In this document: positions 12,065 through 24,126 of the stretch, one piece after another | Layout: each line of letters starts with the position of its first letter | Numbering within the stretch: the first letter of the stretch is position 1 | Source of the DNA: Isoetes taiwanensis | Lineage: Eukaryota > Streptophyta > Lycopodiopsida > Isoetales > Isoetaceae | NCBI GenBank assembly: GCA_021234155.1 | Contig: JAJEKV010000105.1 | Location: 3,392,937-3,456,936 of the forward strand | Reading direction: 5' to 3' | DNA length: 64,000 bases | The notes under the pieces: generated by a model | Databases searched by the model: none | Told to the model about the DNA's origin: nothing | The model's input: only the letters and a program-made list of their open reading frames with translations | Position numbers and translations under genes: made by a program

Positions 12065-12348
12065 TTAATGCGGCGGGCGTGCCTTGCATTTTCTTGATGA
12101 ACACACCGTCAAGATGCGTGCCACGGGGTCATACATCCGGGAGGTGCTTGGACTGCGAGAGTCACCTTTTCCCCGCTTTGGTTGTCCGTGACTAGGAACT
12201 ACGGGTGGTGCATGATTGTATATATTGGGATGTTTTACGCATTTTATATGATTAGCCGAGTTTGTCGCCAGGGTGATTGTCGCCCACGATTTTCCCTCGA
12301 AAACCCCGGCGGGGTTTTTAATCCGGCGAATCCGCTTGTGCATTTTTT

Positions 12349-12422
12349 GTATTGGGTCCCATAGACCGATTGGTCTCCGTGGACGATAAAAGTACCTTCC
12401 TTCCTTCCTTCCTTCCTTCCTT
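12349..12422 (+). repeat. LINE 3' terminus and (TTCC)n tail
   Basis: The terminal sequence GGTCCCATAGACCGATTGG with a short hairpin (AGACC/GGTCT) is followed by ACGATAAAAGTACC and about seven TTCC units. The related LINE ends in a different microsatellite. Confidence 0.85.
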
Positions 12423-13462
12423 ATTGTTTTATGTTGTTTGTGTTATTGACATTGTCTTTAGCACTTACCTCAGCAGAAATGCAATGCCTTCAAACATATG
12501 TTTTTAAGTATTCTTCTCCGTGTTATGTAGCATAATCTATTGTTGAATATTTTAAAGCATATAGAAATTCAAGAGCAAAGAAATTGCAATGTTCATGTAA
12601 CCGTATAATTATGAAGTTTTTAAGCAACTGATAGCATCTATCTATTTGGCCATACTCGGCCTTTACAATGAGAGCAACCATTTGGTCTGACTTGAATTTC
12701 AAGCTCGCAAAAATGTGTGATGTTGTGGGGATGGGATGTACTATGCCTTATAGTTCTGAGTAATCCAACTCTTTGACTAACAGTCCATCCTTGCACAAAG
12801 TTCAGCTTCTTTGTCTTAAACCGATCCCTATATTTTCGCCAACATATAATCCTTGTGCCCTCACCATTTTTGCAGGCATATTTCTAGTTTTTTAGAACCT
12901 GATTCAACGGGCAGTTGAATTTTTAGAATCTGAGAAAAGCATTCATAAACTACAATGAGAAAATCATGAACATTAGTAACCTTTCTGTATGCAAAGCCAA
13001 GGACAAAGGATACACCGTCAAAAACTACATAACCACACAGCAATTAAGACTCACCCTTGAGTAACCAAAATGCAGCACCCTTCTGTAACTTGTTCCTAAT
13101 CAAAATGTTGCACCCTTCTGTAACTTGTTCTCAATCGAAATGTTGCACCCCTTGGCGATATGATATTTACATAACCTGCAAGTCTCCAAACACATATCAA
13201 TAACTCGGTCATATATCAAGGTTCTATAAAAATCTTGACTCCATTATGGGAAGTGCTTTGATCCGCATACAAAATGCAAAAGTCTAGAAGAGATAAGAGG
13301 CCTTTTGGCCACATGCACAACCAAGACTTGATTCATGGACTGTAACATTTGCACCATACGGACACCATGGTTATAAATGCAGAAGGTGTCTAACATTTTT
13401 ATGATATTCAAACATTTAGAATCAGAGTTCACTTTCTTCTGCTTTTCCTATGAGGATGTATG
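12423..13462. other. Intergenic, nothing recognised
   Basis: AT-rich sequence without a convincing reading frame. A short duplication (ATGTTGCACCC..TCTGTAACTTGTTC) is repeated between 13,070 and 13,150. Confidence 0.4.
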
Positions 13463-13560
13463 CAGGTCTTTAAGGAAATGAGGAAATGACTTAGCATGAT
13501 GTTCTTTCGTGGAATGCAATAATTACGGCATGAATCAAAATGGATCGCTATGGGCAAGCA
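13463..13560 (+). pseudogene. PPR gene relic
   Basis: Across one frameshift the text reads QVFKEM and then HDVLSWNAIITA-stop-IKMDRYGQA, closely resembling the core of a plant PPR repeat (VFxxMxxxDVxSWNAIIxAYxQNGYGxxA). Only about one repeat is recognisable and it carries a frameshift and a stop. It lies on the opposite strand from, and 12 kb away from, the intact PPR gene. Confidence 0.5.
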
Positions 13561-16500
13561 GACATAAGAAGAGTGAAATAAATGCAACTTGCATTATTCT
13601 TGCTCGTTGTGAAGCAGAGCTTGATGTAAGAAACAAATTTCTCCTTTAATCTACCTTCATTCTAGACTCAACCTTTATGAAATGCATAAGATGCAAAGTG
13701 TATCAGAGATCTTACAACATAAATGAAGAGATAAAAAGTAATAGATCGAGAATACCAGTGAAATATAGCCCCACCAGAGATGTTGAATCTCAAATTTAGA
13801 AGACTTCTAGCGAAATCTCTGATGCCCCAGAATTCCATGATGAAGAGTTGTATCAGAAATCAAGTGAACATGATTTATCTTGTAGAAGACTTGAAAAATA
13901 CAAAGTTCAGCTCCAAGTTCTCATGAAAGACAAGGTGCCTACCTGCTTTGACATTTTGAGTAATATGGTTTGTGCTTGAAAACTATTCTATTGTAGCAAC
14001 TAACTTTTGAGTAGATTGCCAGAGCCAACGTCTACACAAAGTCCTTGAATATGTGAATACTGTCCATGGATTCTCCACGAAATTGGGAAAGTATTTCTTC
14101 AAAATTGTTACTCAGGAGCATCCAAATCTAGAGAACTCCGAAGGGGGGCAATGCAGAAGCATCAGCAATGACACCCTAGATAGGCTTGCACGGACCATTC
14201 AAATTGCATGAAGAGAGGGAAGAAGTATTACTCTTGGACGAACAGGGTGATCACCTAGTGAGGGGAAAAGCTTTGCACATTCGGCTTCGGAGTCTGCAAG
14301 AACTTGACAAAGACGAACTCTGGTATTTCTAGCACTATATATCTACCTTCCGACCTAGACTTCCAAGCATTCCTATTCAATTTAATGAAGCATTTTATAT
14401 CGGCCTACTTCACTTTCTTCAACCTCGTCCCATATGTGCTACATTATAAAAATAGAGTAAAAACCAAGCTCCATACTGTAAAAAAAAACATGTTCAAATC
14501 TAAAGTTCTCTGGCATGGAACTGCCGCTGGCCTCTAACATCTGCTATTGCATCAAAAGGAGTGGCATGGTGATTATTTTGCTGTATTTCCCCTGTTTAAA
14601 CTAAACCCGCTTTGTTTTCTCTCTTTTAGTACATCTGGACTTCTTGTACGCCAATTCGATCACGGAGCTCAGTGCCATAGCCCTAAACTTTGGTGCAGGC
14701 ATACTCGATCTAGGGGCATGATCTGGATCGTTTAACTCGTAGATAGAATCTGGGTTGTGCGATTTAGAGCGTGATGGACAACGGATACATGGTAAAACTT
14801 TATAATATAAAGAAGATAAAATTTATCCTTTTTTCTAAAGCGGGCGTCATTGTGACTACCGCCTATGCTCTTTTCTTGCTCTTGCCGCTGAGAGTCTACT
14901 TTGCATTGCTAAACTATAGTGGGGTAGCGTCTGAGCTGATTTTTCCTCAAGGCATTAGGTGTCAAGGCAAATTCTATAACAAGAACTCAGTTTTCCATTT
15001 CTCGGAGCGAGCATGAAAAAGAAGTAAAAGCTGAAATATCGAATATTGCCAGCCAAGAGCGATTCAGGGTTGTTAATTCAGGAGCAATTCAGGGTGTTAT
15101 AGGAGCAAAACAGTGCCATTCTCAAGCATGTTCTTCTGTATTTCGCAGGCTCTCTGCTACTTGAAGTTTTGCCTATGTTTTGAAGGTCTGGCACCTTCTT
15201 AAATGAATTTTCTTTGTTTCTTCATATTTGTATAAAGGCTCGGTTCGGCAACCCGGCTTCTTCAATCCATAAATTCATCACCTCACCATAAAATCTTGCA
15301 CTGTCATACTCTCATGCATGTGCTTAACCTTACAATTATTCAAAATCAGTATTCTAATCTATGCTTTTAGGCCCTTGCTTTCAATCGTGCTCTGTTTTCA
15401 GGAGCAGGAGGAACACAATAATGAGCTTTTTTCTCTGGCCAGAGAATAGAATCCATTGGCTTAGCTCTTTACAGCTTTCGATTCACAAAGCAAAAGCAGC
15501 AGCATGTTGCTGGATAGCTGGCTACGGCAGTGTGACTATGGCACTGCCAGTATATATATGGCAGAGATCTCCTCGGACTTTTCCACTATGAAAATAAGAC
15601 ATGTCTTAGGTTCAAAATAGGTTTTGGAAAGGTTCGGATTGTACATGTCATATTCCTGGGGATTCCCCCGCCATAAAATAAGACATTCTTATTTGAATAT
15701 CACAACATATATAATCCTAATACATTTTTCCATTTTCTTTCTCTTTGCTTTTTTGACGTTTCCGAGCCGTTATCAGCCAGGGCAAAAAGTCTTGAATTTC
15801 TTGCCTTTGAAGAAATCGCCGCCCTATCAGCCAGGGCAAAAAGCCTTGGATTTCTTTCCTCTCGATTTCTGGCCTCTGAAGAAATTGCCGCCTTAGCTCT
15901 TGCTGCCCTAGCTCAGACCTATCTGCTTACTACTGGGATGCAGGTTCTATTTTTCCATGGGGGCAAATAGGCGACACTCGTACCAGTAGAATTTTCCTGG
16001 AGCCACAGGATTTAGAAATTTTGTGGTGCCAAAACTTACAGCAATCCATTCCAGTTGTTTCCAACCCTAGTTGTATTAAGAAGACTTAGATGTATGCGAT
16101 CCAGCTGTTTTCAGCTGTATCAATCTGTGGGCAATCAATCTGCCTCAATCCAGCTGTTTCTAGCAGTATTAATAACAACAGCAAATCTAATGGATAAGCC
16201 AGAAATTTATGGACACGTGCATGTCTCTGCATGTATAAATAGCTGATAGAACAATTCCCACGCTGTTACAGTGTGATTGATCGGATTATAAAGGTGTCTT
16301 GCTATACTCTGCCATCCTTGCCTAGCTGCTCCGGCGTACAGTGATGGAGGCGATTTGATTGGGCCCTGAAACCATTGTAAGCAAGATAATTCTTTTGTTG
16401 AGTTTAATTCGAAGCTTCGATTTAAGAGTTAGTTCCGTCGCACATATTCTTTTCCCGCTGTTAGCCCAGCAATCAGTACCGTGGTCCTGCGAACCCAGTG

Positions 16501-17734
16501 CCTTGCCAGCTGTGAGTTGGGATGTCGAAACAAAATGATGCGTAGGTGCCAGCCGCCCAAATGCGCCCATTTTGCAGTTCAAGGACACATAAAAACCTCT
16601 TCAGGAAGGAAGGAAGGAAGGGCAAAAGACGCACTACATACTCTTACCAGCGATCTCTATAGAGCAATACATATAGCATATATGCACTCTTATTTGCATG
16701 ACGAATTTTTCAAAAATCATAGGCATGTTAGAGTAGATATAACTTATTCATTTGTGTATGTCTAGTGCAATCATTTATAATAAGCCAGCCTTTCCTCCGT
16801 ACATACCAAAGCCCACAGATTATTCTTCATTTTAGGAAATGGCCTTATCCCTTAATCTTTTAGTCCATAGAACATACAACTTTTTAGACTAAATGTACCA
16901 TTGAACTTTTGCAAAAAGTTCATAAGCACTATATTCGGACCTGAAAGTTTTCGCCCCCAGATCCAGCATTGTTCCCATTGTTAGGTATTTTTGCACCGTA
17001 GCATACTTCTTTGGTGGACGGTTTCCACCTCCAGCCATGTTTTCTTAGTCTGGCATTCTCTATTATGCACTTATCAGCCTGCTTAAGTGCAACTCTGAAA
17101 CCCCTTTCGGCATGATATTTATGCACAGCTCTAGCATTTTCCATCCCAATTCAAGAGGTATAGAGAAGAGCTTCAAATGGTTCCTTTTCTAACATACCCC
17201 ATTGGACATCTTATCTATGGTATTCCTGTATCCATAAGAATCCTGTAAATCCAGCTCTATTAAATGCAGGCCGCTTCCCGCTATCCAATTCCAACAATAT
17301 CCATGGTCAAAATAGTCAAGGAAAAATGACCTCATGGTCCAAATGCCTTGTTCAAAACATATGCATTATTTTTCCTATATCCATATTTATTACACTATGC
17401 ATAATCCGTAGTCCAACCCCTCATAGACCATTAGGAGTTATGCATTTCTATCTTTTATGGTCATAAAGTTTTGCTCCATTGCATCCATGGTTCTTTCGCC
17501 TCAGACCTCCCATTCTGAAACCCCCCTATTTTTGTTTCATGCCCAAAGCCATATAAGTGCGCCCAAATTGAACAAATATAGATTTCTTTCCATTCTTTTG
17601 GAACAGAGTACCATTCCCTTTTTTTTTTTAATCTTTTCCTAAAAATGTCATTATATCGTCATGGTTTCCTTTGCATGGCCATAGTCGCATGTTCAACCAT
17701 TAAAATATAAAAGTATGTGGCCAAACTAGGATGA
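13561..17734. other. Intergenic, no assigned gene
   Basis: No family was recognised. A frame at about 14,015-14,210 (LHKVLEYVNTVHGFSTKLGK, then NDTLDRLARTIQI) has coding-like composition and could be an exon or relic, but I cannot name it. Confidence 0.35.
15771..15892 (+). repeat. Imperfect 54-bp direct repeat
   Basis: TATCAGCCAGGGCAAAAAG begins copies at 15771 and 15825. In one frame the pair reads YQPGQKVLNFLPLKKSPP and YQPGQKALDFFPL..LKKLPP. The period is a multiple of three, but the host frame has no recognisable domain. Confidence 0.75.
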
Positions 17735-17750
17735 CTACAAGGCATTGCAA

Positions 17751-17878
17751 ATTTTTTTTTTTCCCCCGGAAAGTAAGAACTTTTTGTATTGATCAATTGG
17801 AAGAATTACAATACAAAGATCCCTCATGGATCAGATATAATTTAAGTATATAGGATCCCACACGGATCTGGATTATAT
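17751..17878 (-). mobile_element. 5'-truncated LINE insertion (3' end only) with target-site duplication
   Basis: The insert is flanked by a 16-bp direct repeat, CTACAAGGCATTGCAA at 17735-17750 and CTACGAGGCATTGCAA at 17879-17894 (15 of 16 identical). It begins on the plus strand with a run of T (17752-17762), which is the poly-A tail of a minus-strand element, followed by CCCCCGGAAAGTAAGAACTT, the usual end of plant L1-type 3' UTRs. Poly-A, TSD and extreme 5' truncation together are the hallmark of LINE-machinery insertion. Confidence 0.8.
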
Positions 17879-17894
17879 CTACGAGGCATTGCAA

Positions 17895-18689
17895 TAAATA
17901 AACCTTCGGATAAACTTTGCCAAACATCTAAAGATATAATAACAAAAGCCATAGTGCATTTTGATTTAAATAACTAGTCATTTGGTTCATCTATATGGGC
18001 TCGTGATGCTAATAGTTTTGATATTTTAAATGCCATATTAATAAGCAAATAAGGGTTTAGTAGCATGTGATTAAATCACAAATTCAGATGTCGAAAAATC
18101 CCTCCAAAACGACATGCATCAAATACACACCTTCTAAGCCAATGGTGGAATATTTTTTATTGCGATATTTTTGTCATAGTAAATTATCTAGAATGTTTAT
18201 ATTGACACACATGTGCACAAATAGAATTTGCACAACTTATGCAAAGTTTTGCTAACCTTCAACAATATTACTTTGATCATTGTGCCCAGCATATATGGAA
18301 TTATGTTCTTCTAAGAAATTGCTTAGAAATTGTGCCTCACGTATATATGTGCTTATAAAAAACTCTTTTCGAGCATTTCAATTGAGATCGCATCATATTC
18401 ATGTTTGGGTTTAATAATGTATTATTAATGAAATTTTGAGTTTAACTCCCGAGTTCTAAGATACTCGTATTTTATTATTAGAGAGGAAGGCGTCCAACTA
18501 TTGTTTTAAGATTGGAGGAAACCATTGAGAAACGAAGAAAACCAAGTAAGTTCTTTTTCCATTTCAAGGTATTAGATATGTGAATGTTTGTTGTAGTGCA
18601 TCATTGTACTGGATGGGTATTGGCATTTAAGTGTCAAGGTGTTGGGTAGAAATCACGAGAATAATAAAGGATCGTGGAAAATAGTGCTA
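17895..18689. other. Unassigned sequence upstream of the Helitron
   Basis: AT-rich. A short frame near 18,515 (LEETIEKRRKPS) might belong to the start of the Helitron protein. The Helitron 5' terminus (A|TC...) was not located. Confidence 0.3.
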
Positions 18690-19047
18690 GGTGTATGGGA
18701 ACAAGCTCGATTGAGGAATATAAAGAAAGAAAATGATAAAGAGACAGGGAGCGCTATAAAAAGTTAGCTGAGGAAGAGAGGGATCGGATGCGAGAAAGAG
18801 CTAGAGAGCATGGAAGACAACGTCAATTTAGAGCAACAGTAGGTGGAAATGTTGAGGAAGTTCGAGAACAACTACGACAGTGAAGAAGAGATCGCTATGC
18901 GAACTTGGCAGAAGAAGATATAGAAAGGATATGCCAAGTAGTGCGAGATCGCTATGCGAATCTATCATATGAAAATAGAGAGCGCATACGTCAGAGACAG
19001 CGAGAGCAATATGCAAGATTGGGCTAGGATGGGACGTCGCGTGCGAA

Positions 19048-20545
19048 ATGGTGGTAGGTCCTATTGCACATTGGAAGTATTGTGCACAATATATGAACTT
19101 AGAAATAAATCGTAGATGTGCCATGCGTATGTGGAATAAACGATGTTCGTACTGTCAAATACCATTGCTAAATATTGAGAGAAACGGTTTTCGCTGCAAC
19201 GAAGGAAGATGGTTATTGCCATCGTTACTCAATCTTCCTGCGGCATTGAATAATCTGTACAATATACCTGAATTTGCAAGGCTAGCCAGAAAGGTAAACA
19301 GATTATTTTGCTTCAGTGTGCTTGATGGTGTGAGTGGCAGATTTGTTGATTTAGACTTTCCTTCATCCATAACCATAACAGGCTGAATGTATCATCGACT
19401 ACGAGCTAGTGTGAAAACAGGGCATCCAATACATTGATATATATACGATGAATCAGAGAGGTACACACATGCTCGAGACCAGAACGTGCCATTTCAATGG
19501 GTCAGTATCGTAGGTTCTGTTCTTCATCAAGTAGATCCCTTTGTTCGGAATCTTCGAACCATGGGAAGCATATGCATGCCATCGGCATATATAACTGTGC
19601 AAGGAGCAACTACAGGCGATGACATTGCAGTTATCGTGGATGTTAACAATATGGCCAACATTGCACCTCGAGTTGCTGGCTTTTAGGTTCAAAACGAAGA
19701 TGAACCAACCTTTGTGAATATACTTGATCTTATATATGAGCCACTGCAATACCCTCTCATATTTCCACATGGCACAATTGGTTGGGGCCTTGGGAACGAA
19801 CATGGTCTTACATAGTTACAGTAGTATAGAAGACCGATTTGTCCAACTTGGTCGACTTTGCAGAGAGTACCTGGTAGATATGTACTCAAGGATTGAGGAC
19901 CCGATTGAATTACTTCAGTACAGCGGCATTTCATACTAGAAGAATATAATATGATGAGGATTATTCCAGAAAATGACGATCAAGTTGATATTATATTCAT
20001 CCTTCTTAGGAATTCAAAGATGGTGTTCTGTTCGAGTTGCTGACGCTGACACTGTCTAGAGCAAAAGGTTGTCCCACTTTATTTATCACTATGACCACAA
20101 ATACAGATTGGCCAGAAATAAAGGCCACTCTTAGGCCTGGACAAAACGTATCTGATGTTCCTATGTTTGTCGTCCGATGTTTTCATGGAAGATTACAAAA
20201 GTTAAATGAGCTTCTTCATAAGTTTTTTCAGCAGATATCATATGTAATAACCGTCATAGAATTTCAAATGCGCGGATTGCCACACACTCATCTCATCTTG
20301 CGGACTGAACCTAAAAAACCTTTTGAATGCATTGATGAAATTATCTCTGTCGAATTGTCTGCGGATCCAATCCTTCGAGAGCAAGTTCATAAATTCATGA
20401 TACATAGACATACACAGAGATGCTCCCCAAATGGCGCGGCCTGTTGTTACAAATCTTTATGGTTATATCTACAAATGATTCGACAGTGCCAATTTTTTAG
20501 TTACCCAAGAAAGACATGCATCCTGCATACCATCATCATTGAGTA
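19048..20545 (+). pseudogene. Helitron Rep (HUH endonuclease) remnant
   Basis: The segment MWNKRCSYCQIPLLNIERN with LLPSLLNLPAALNNLY matches the cysteine-containing N-terminal region of Helitron proteins, and ANIAPRVAG with YEPLQYPLIFPHGTIGWG the conserved stretch before Rep. From 20,037 a frame of 169 codons holds GCPTLFITMTTNTDWPEI (Rep motif 1) and VIEFQMRGLPHTHLI. The last contains the two metal-binding histidines of the HUH motif (H-T-H, about 20,281-20,289). The downstream tyrosine motif region is scrambled: MIHRHTQRCSPNGA is followed by non-homologous sequence. Rep would nick and join DNA during rolling-circle transposition; this copy cannot. Confidence 0.8.
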
Positions 20546-21689
20546 ACCAACATGGAGAAACCACAGAGAGTTCACTCGGTAACAGTGATGCAAGACATCA
20601 TGACATAGGTCAATATCTGCGAGAGAGAATACAATGAGTCAGTCAATAGAGAACATGTCATATGAGCTAGCACCTGGGAGACGTCCCAGAGACGAAATAC
20701 AGGACTATTTGAGGGCAAGATATTTATCGGCAACAGAAGCAGCATGGAGGACAATGTTTATTGCTCTCTCGAGGCCCAAGAGAGCAATAGACATAATATA
20801 ATATAATATAATATATAATGTCCTATGATATAACTACTAATTCTCCTACAGTCAAATGCCTACCATTACATCTACCAATGTCGAGCACACGGTCATTGTT
20901 GGACCGGTATTTTTTGCGTCCTCTAGATCCTGGATTTGATGCTTTCATATACATTCAGTATTACGAACAAGACACATTCATCCCATTTAAATCTGCATTA
21001 AGAGTCGAGCCTGGCAACCATACAGAACAAGAACGAGAGGGATTCTCGACGAACATAGTGAGAAAAAGAGTGAGGCAGCCAATAGTGTGTAGAATAGATT
21101 ACTATTGCCTCGAGTCGGTGAAGCATTTTATCTTAGACGGATATTTCTTCATCGCGCTGCAAGAACATAGGATGAACTAAAAATTGTCAATGGTGAACAT
21201 TATGAGACATATTAGCAAGCTGCAGAGGCGGGAGCATTACAAGTAATGGAAGAGGCAGTTTCATTATCATTAGGATCGACACAACTGCGATTTCTTTTTG
21301 TTATGCTTCTACTTGACCAAGGTCCAGCAATTGAGCTATGGACTAGGTTTCAAATTCTGATGAGTGTCGACCTACTAGATGAATATCCAAACGATGAGAC
21401 ACTTGCCTTCAATGAATCCTTTCATTTAGTCAATAACATTCTAACACAACATAGTACTCACATCATAGCATTCGGTCTCCAACAGCGACCTCGTCTTTGA
21501 AGAGATGTCATGCATGAGTTGCAAAAATTTTCCGATCATGAGACATACTTGGATGTTGTGATGTAAATGACGAGTATAATGAAAAAGGACCAATGGGAGA
21601 TATATACCTTTATTCAAGAATGGTTGGAATTACAACAAAGCAACCAACCTATATTCATTGATGGAAAAGCTGCATAAGAAAAACATTCC

Positions 21690-22860
21690 TGCTAAATTGT
21701 GTATGTCTATTTATACAAGGCAACCGAAGTATAGTACTTCCATGTGGTATGACAACATTAGCAGGTCGCCAATATCCAGGAGGACGAACAGCTCACTCGT
21801 TGTTCCAAATTCCCGTGAGAGAATAATGTAGGGCTTCAATTGATGATAGAAAATGATCCTGGAGCAGCAGATCTGCTCATTGCAAGTAAGATTATCATCT
21901 GGGATGAATTTCCAATGGCCAACAAAGTTGTCATTGAAAGTATTCATCATCTATTGCAACGGCTATGCAGGAGTAATCTTCCCTTTGGAGACAAACATTT
22001 TATTGCTTCTTGAGACTTCAGACAGGTCGCGCCTGTCGTAAAGGGAGGTGGAAGAAATGCAACATACAACGCATCCATTAAGTCATCGTCATTGTGGAAA
22101 AGCAGAGAATTCCACGGTCTCGTTTAAGATCTTCAACATAACAACTAACATAGCAGCTGCCACTGAATTTTTGTCTCTCTCCAGTGTTCTTCGAGATCCA
22201 ACAACATACAAAAAACACAACTTTTTGTCGCCAATCAATAAGAGTGTTGACAATATCAATGATGATGTTCTCAATAGGATTCCGAGCCATGATAAATCAT
22301 ATTATAGCTATACCGACATTACCGAACAAGATGAAATTATACATGACCATGTCTCGCAACGTCAGACTTCCTTAATAACTTCATACATTCTAGAATACCT
22401 AACCACGAACTCAAACTTAAGGTAGGAGCTATATTGTCACATTATGAAACGGCTAGACACGGAAAAGCCTGGTGAAAAATGCGAAAGCTATGATCGTATC
22501 AATGCATGCAAAGTTCGTAATAGTAAAAGTATTGGATGAAGCATCCCAGGAAGATACATGCACATACTCGATCTCTAGAACTGGCTTCTTCTATCAACCA
22601 GAGAATCGACCATGGACCATTCATAGACGTCAATTGCCCCTTCGACTATCTTATTCAACTACTTTCAATAGTTTCCAAGGACTGACACTAGATCGCTCGT
22701 CATTGACGTACGTACCAATGTATTTGCACATGGCCAGTTATACACGGCACTTACTCGCCTGCGAAAGAGAGAGGATGCGCTCATTCTCCTCTCACCAAAA
22801 AACACTACGAGACGGATGGCAAATGTCGTCTACAAGGAACTGCTTTGCTGATGAGATACG
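21690..22860 (+). pseudogene. Helitron PIF1-like helicase remnant
   Basis: Readable motifs in order are PGGRTAHSLFQIP, then AADLLIASKIIIWDEFPMA (Walker B, with DE), FGDKHFIAS-stop-DFRQVAP, and near the end IDVRTNVFAHGQLYTALTRL with RKREDALILL (motifs V/VI). These are typical of the 5'-3' SF1B helicase fused to Rep in Helitrons. At least five stops or frame changes separate them, and the P-loop region was not found intact. Confidence 0.8.
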
Positions 22861-23323
22861 CTTCCCTCTACCCTCCTCTATGCAGGTCACATAAAAACTG
22901 TAGTGCATATCGAATGAAGAATTTGACTTCAAATGAGGTACATTCTTTCTGCCTGTTACGAGTACCAGAGAGAGTTGTCTCAAAAACATGGAAACCACTA
23001 TCTGCATGTATCATACATGGGTTGTTGTCTAGTTACCATAAGGTTCCTCTCATTGACGAAAGATGATAGATGGTCTACTGTGCGATAACCATGAGATTCT
23101 CTCAAAACAAAAGATCCTCTAATAAAAGGTATGCTTACTCGACTGACTCCTCAAATCCTCTCTGTTATTTTCTGCTATTAAAATTTGGAATGCATCATCT
23201 CATTTGAAAGGAAAAAAAAATTCTTCAACATGTATGATAAATGGTCTGCTATTCATTTACCATGGGATTCCCCTCATCTAACTTTTGTGAAATTGAAAGA
23301 AAAAGAAACGAAGAGTGAAAAAG

Positions 23324-23535
23324 ACATCCATCGCGATGCCGGTCTAATGGCCAAGCCCTTGGTTATGGGCGGTCCCCAGCCAAGCCAAAAACCCACTGAC
23401 AACCATCGGATGGAAAGGAAAAAAACTTAAAAAACATCCATCGCGATGACAATTTAGTGGTTAAGCCATTGGTTATGGGTGGCCCCCAGCCAGGCTCAAA
23501 ACCCATTGATTATCATCGGATATGGGGGAGTGGGG
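23324..23535 (+). repeat. 110-bp tandem repeat with CATCGCGATG palindrome
   Basis: ACATCCATCGCGATG begins copies at 23324 and 23434. Both continue through GCC.TTGGTTATGGG.GG.CCCCAGCCA and AACCCA(C/T)TGA to an (A/T)CATCGGAT word. A third, decayed CATCACGATG occurs at about 23,549. The first palindrome may form the Helitron 3' hairpin. Confidence 0.75.
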
Positions 23536-24126
23536 GATACAAGTTCATCACGATGCAATAGTGGGAATCATATGGTCGTCAATTACAGCACTTCTCTATC
23601 CTCTACAGGCAAGAAAACATCGGACAAGAATGCAAGATTCAACTCTTGCATGTTCTGGGCCAATTCTAACCCTTTGTGAATAGATATAAATTCATTACTA
23701 AGCAAGTATTGCATTAACAGGTTGGATGTTGATAGTAGGTACAACTTCACATGTTTTGAACATGTCTTATTTTTTTATGGTTTTCCACTAGTATTTTAGT
23801 GGTGTCATATTTTATGACTACCACGAAGTGAAAAAGCAAGTTTAAATTTGTGTATCCCATTCTTTAGCCCTGGAGTCACAAATGGTGCATATATTGTATG
23901 TGACAGACATATTTTGCGATTAGTGTGGAAAAAGGGCCTTAGACGACCAAAAAGGGCCTTAGATGACCTTCAATTTATCGACTTGCGTTTCATTTTGCTT
24001 ATGACACGTGTCATCCTCAATTTGCAGGAATAGCAATTGCGTCCAATAAAGTTGAGAATGCATACATGATAAGAAGTTGTCAAAATACAACTTGAAGTTT
24101 TGGGGGACAAAATTGTTCCCCAATTG

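Larger units (their letters stand above)
7190..12422 (+). mobile_element. Degenerate non-LTR retrotransposon (LINE), GC-rich copy
   Basis: The region is markedly GC- and CpG-rich compared with its flanks. In order it holds an ORF1-like segment, an endonuclease start, RT-like segments, a C-terminal region and a 3' terminus that matches the second LINE at 51-54 kb. The two copies share the 3' end GGTCCCATA..CC.ATTGGTC, then TCCGTGGACGATAAA, then a simple-sequence tail, here (TTCC)n at 12395-12422. Frames are broken many times, so the copy is dead. The 5' boundary near 7190 is a guess, based on where the preceding repeat units end. No target-site duplication was found. Confidence 0.8.
18690..23347 (+). 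mobile_element. Decayed autonomous Helitron
   Basis: Plus-strand coding remains follow the Helitron RepHel order. First comes a repeat-rich N-terminus of RDRYANLS-/REQYARL-type units (18,690-19,030), then the Helitron-like N-terminal region, the HUH Rep nuclease (about 20,040-20,420), linker pieces and a PIF1-type helicase (21,690-22,860). Stops and frameshifts are frequent. A candidate 3' end is the perfect palindrome CATCGCGATG at 23329-23338 followed five bases later by CTAA at 23344-23347 and then T, which fits the hairpin-CTRR-T rule. The 5' end is not defined. Confidence 0.75.

Noticed and set aside
20572-20754. Minus-strand frame inside the Helitron
   Set aside because: Antisense to the Helitron linker, where DEIQDYLRARYLSATEAAWR-like coding is readable on the plus strand.
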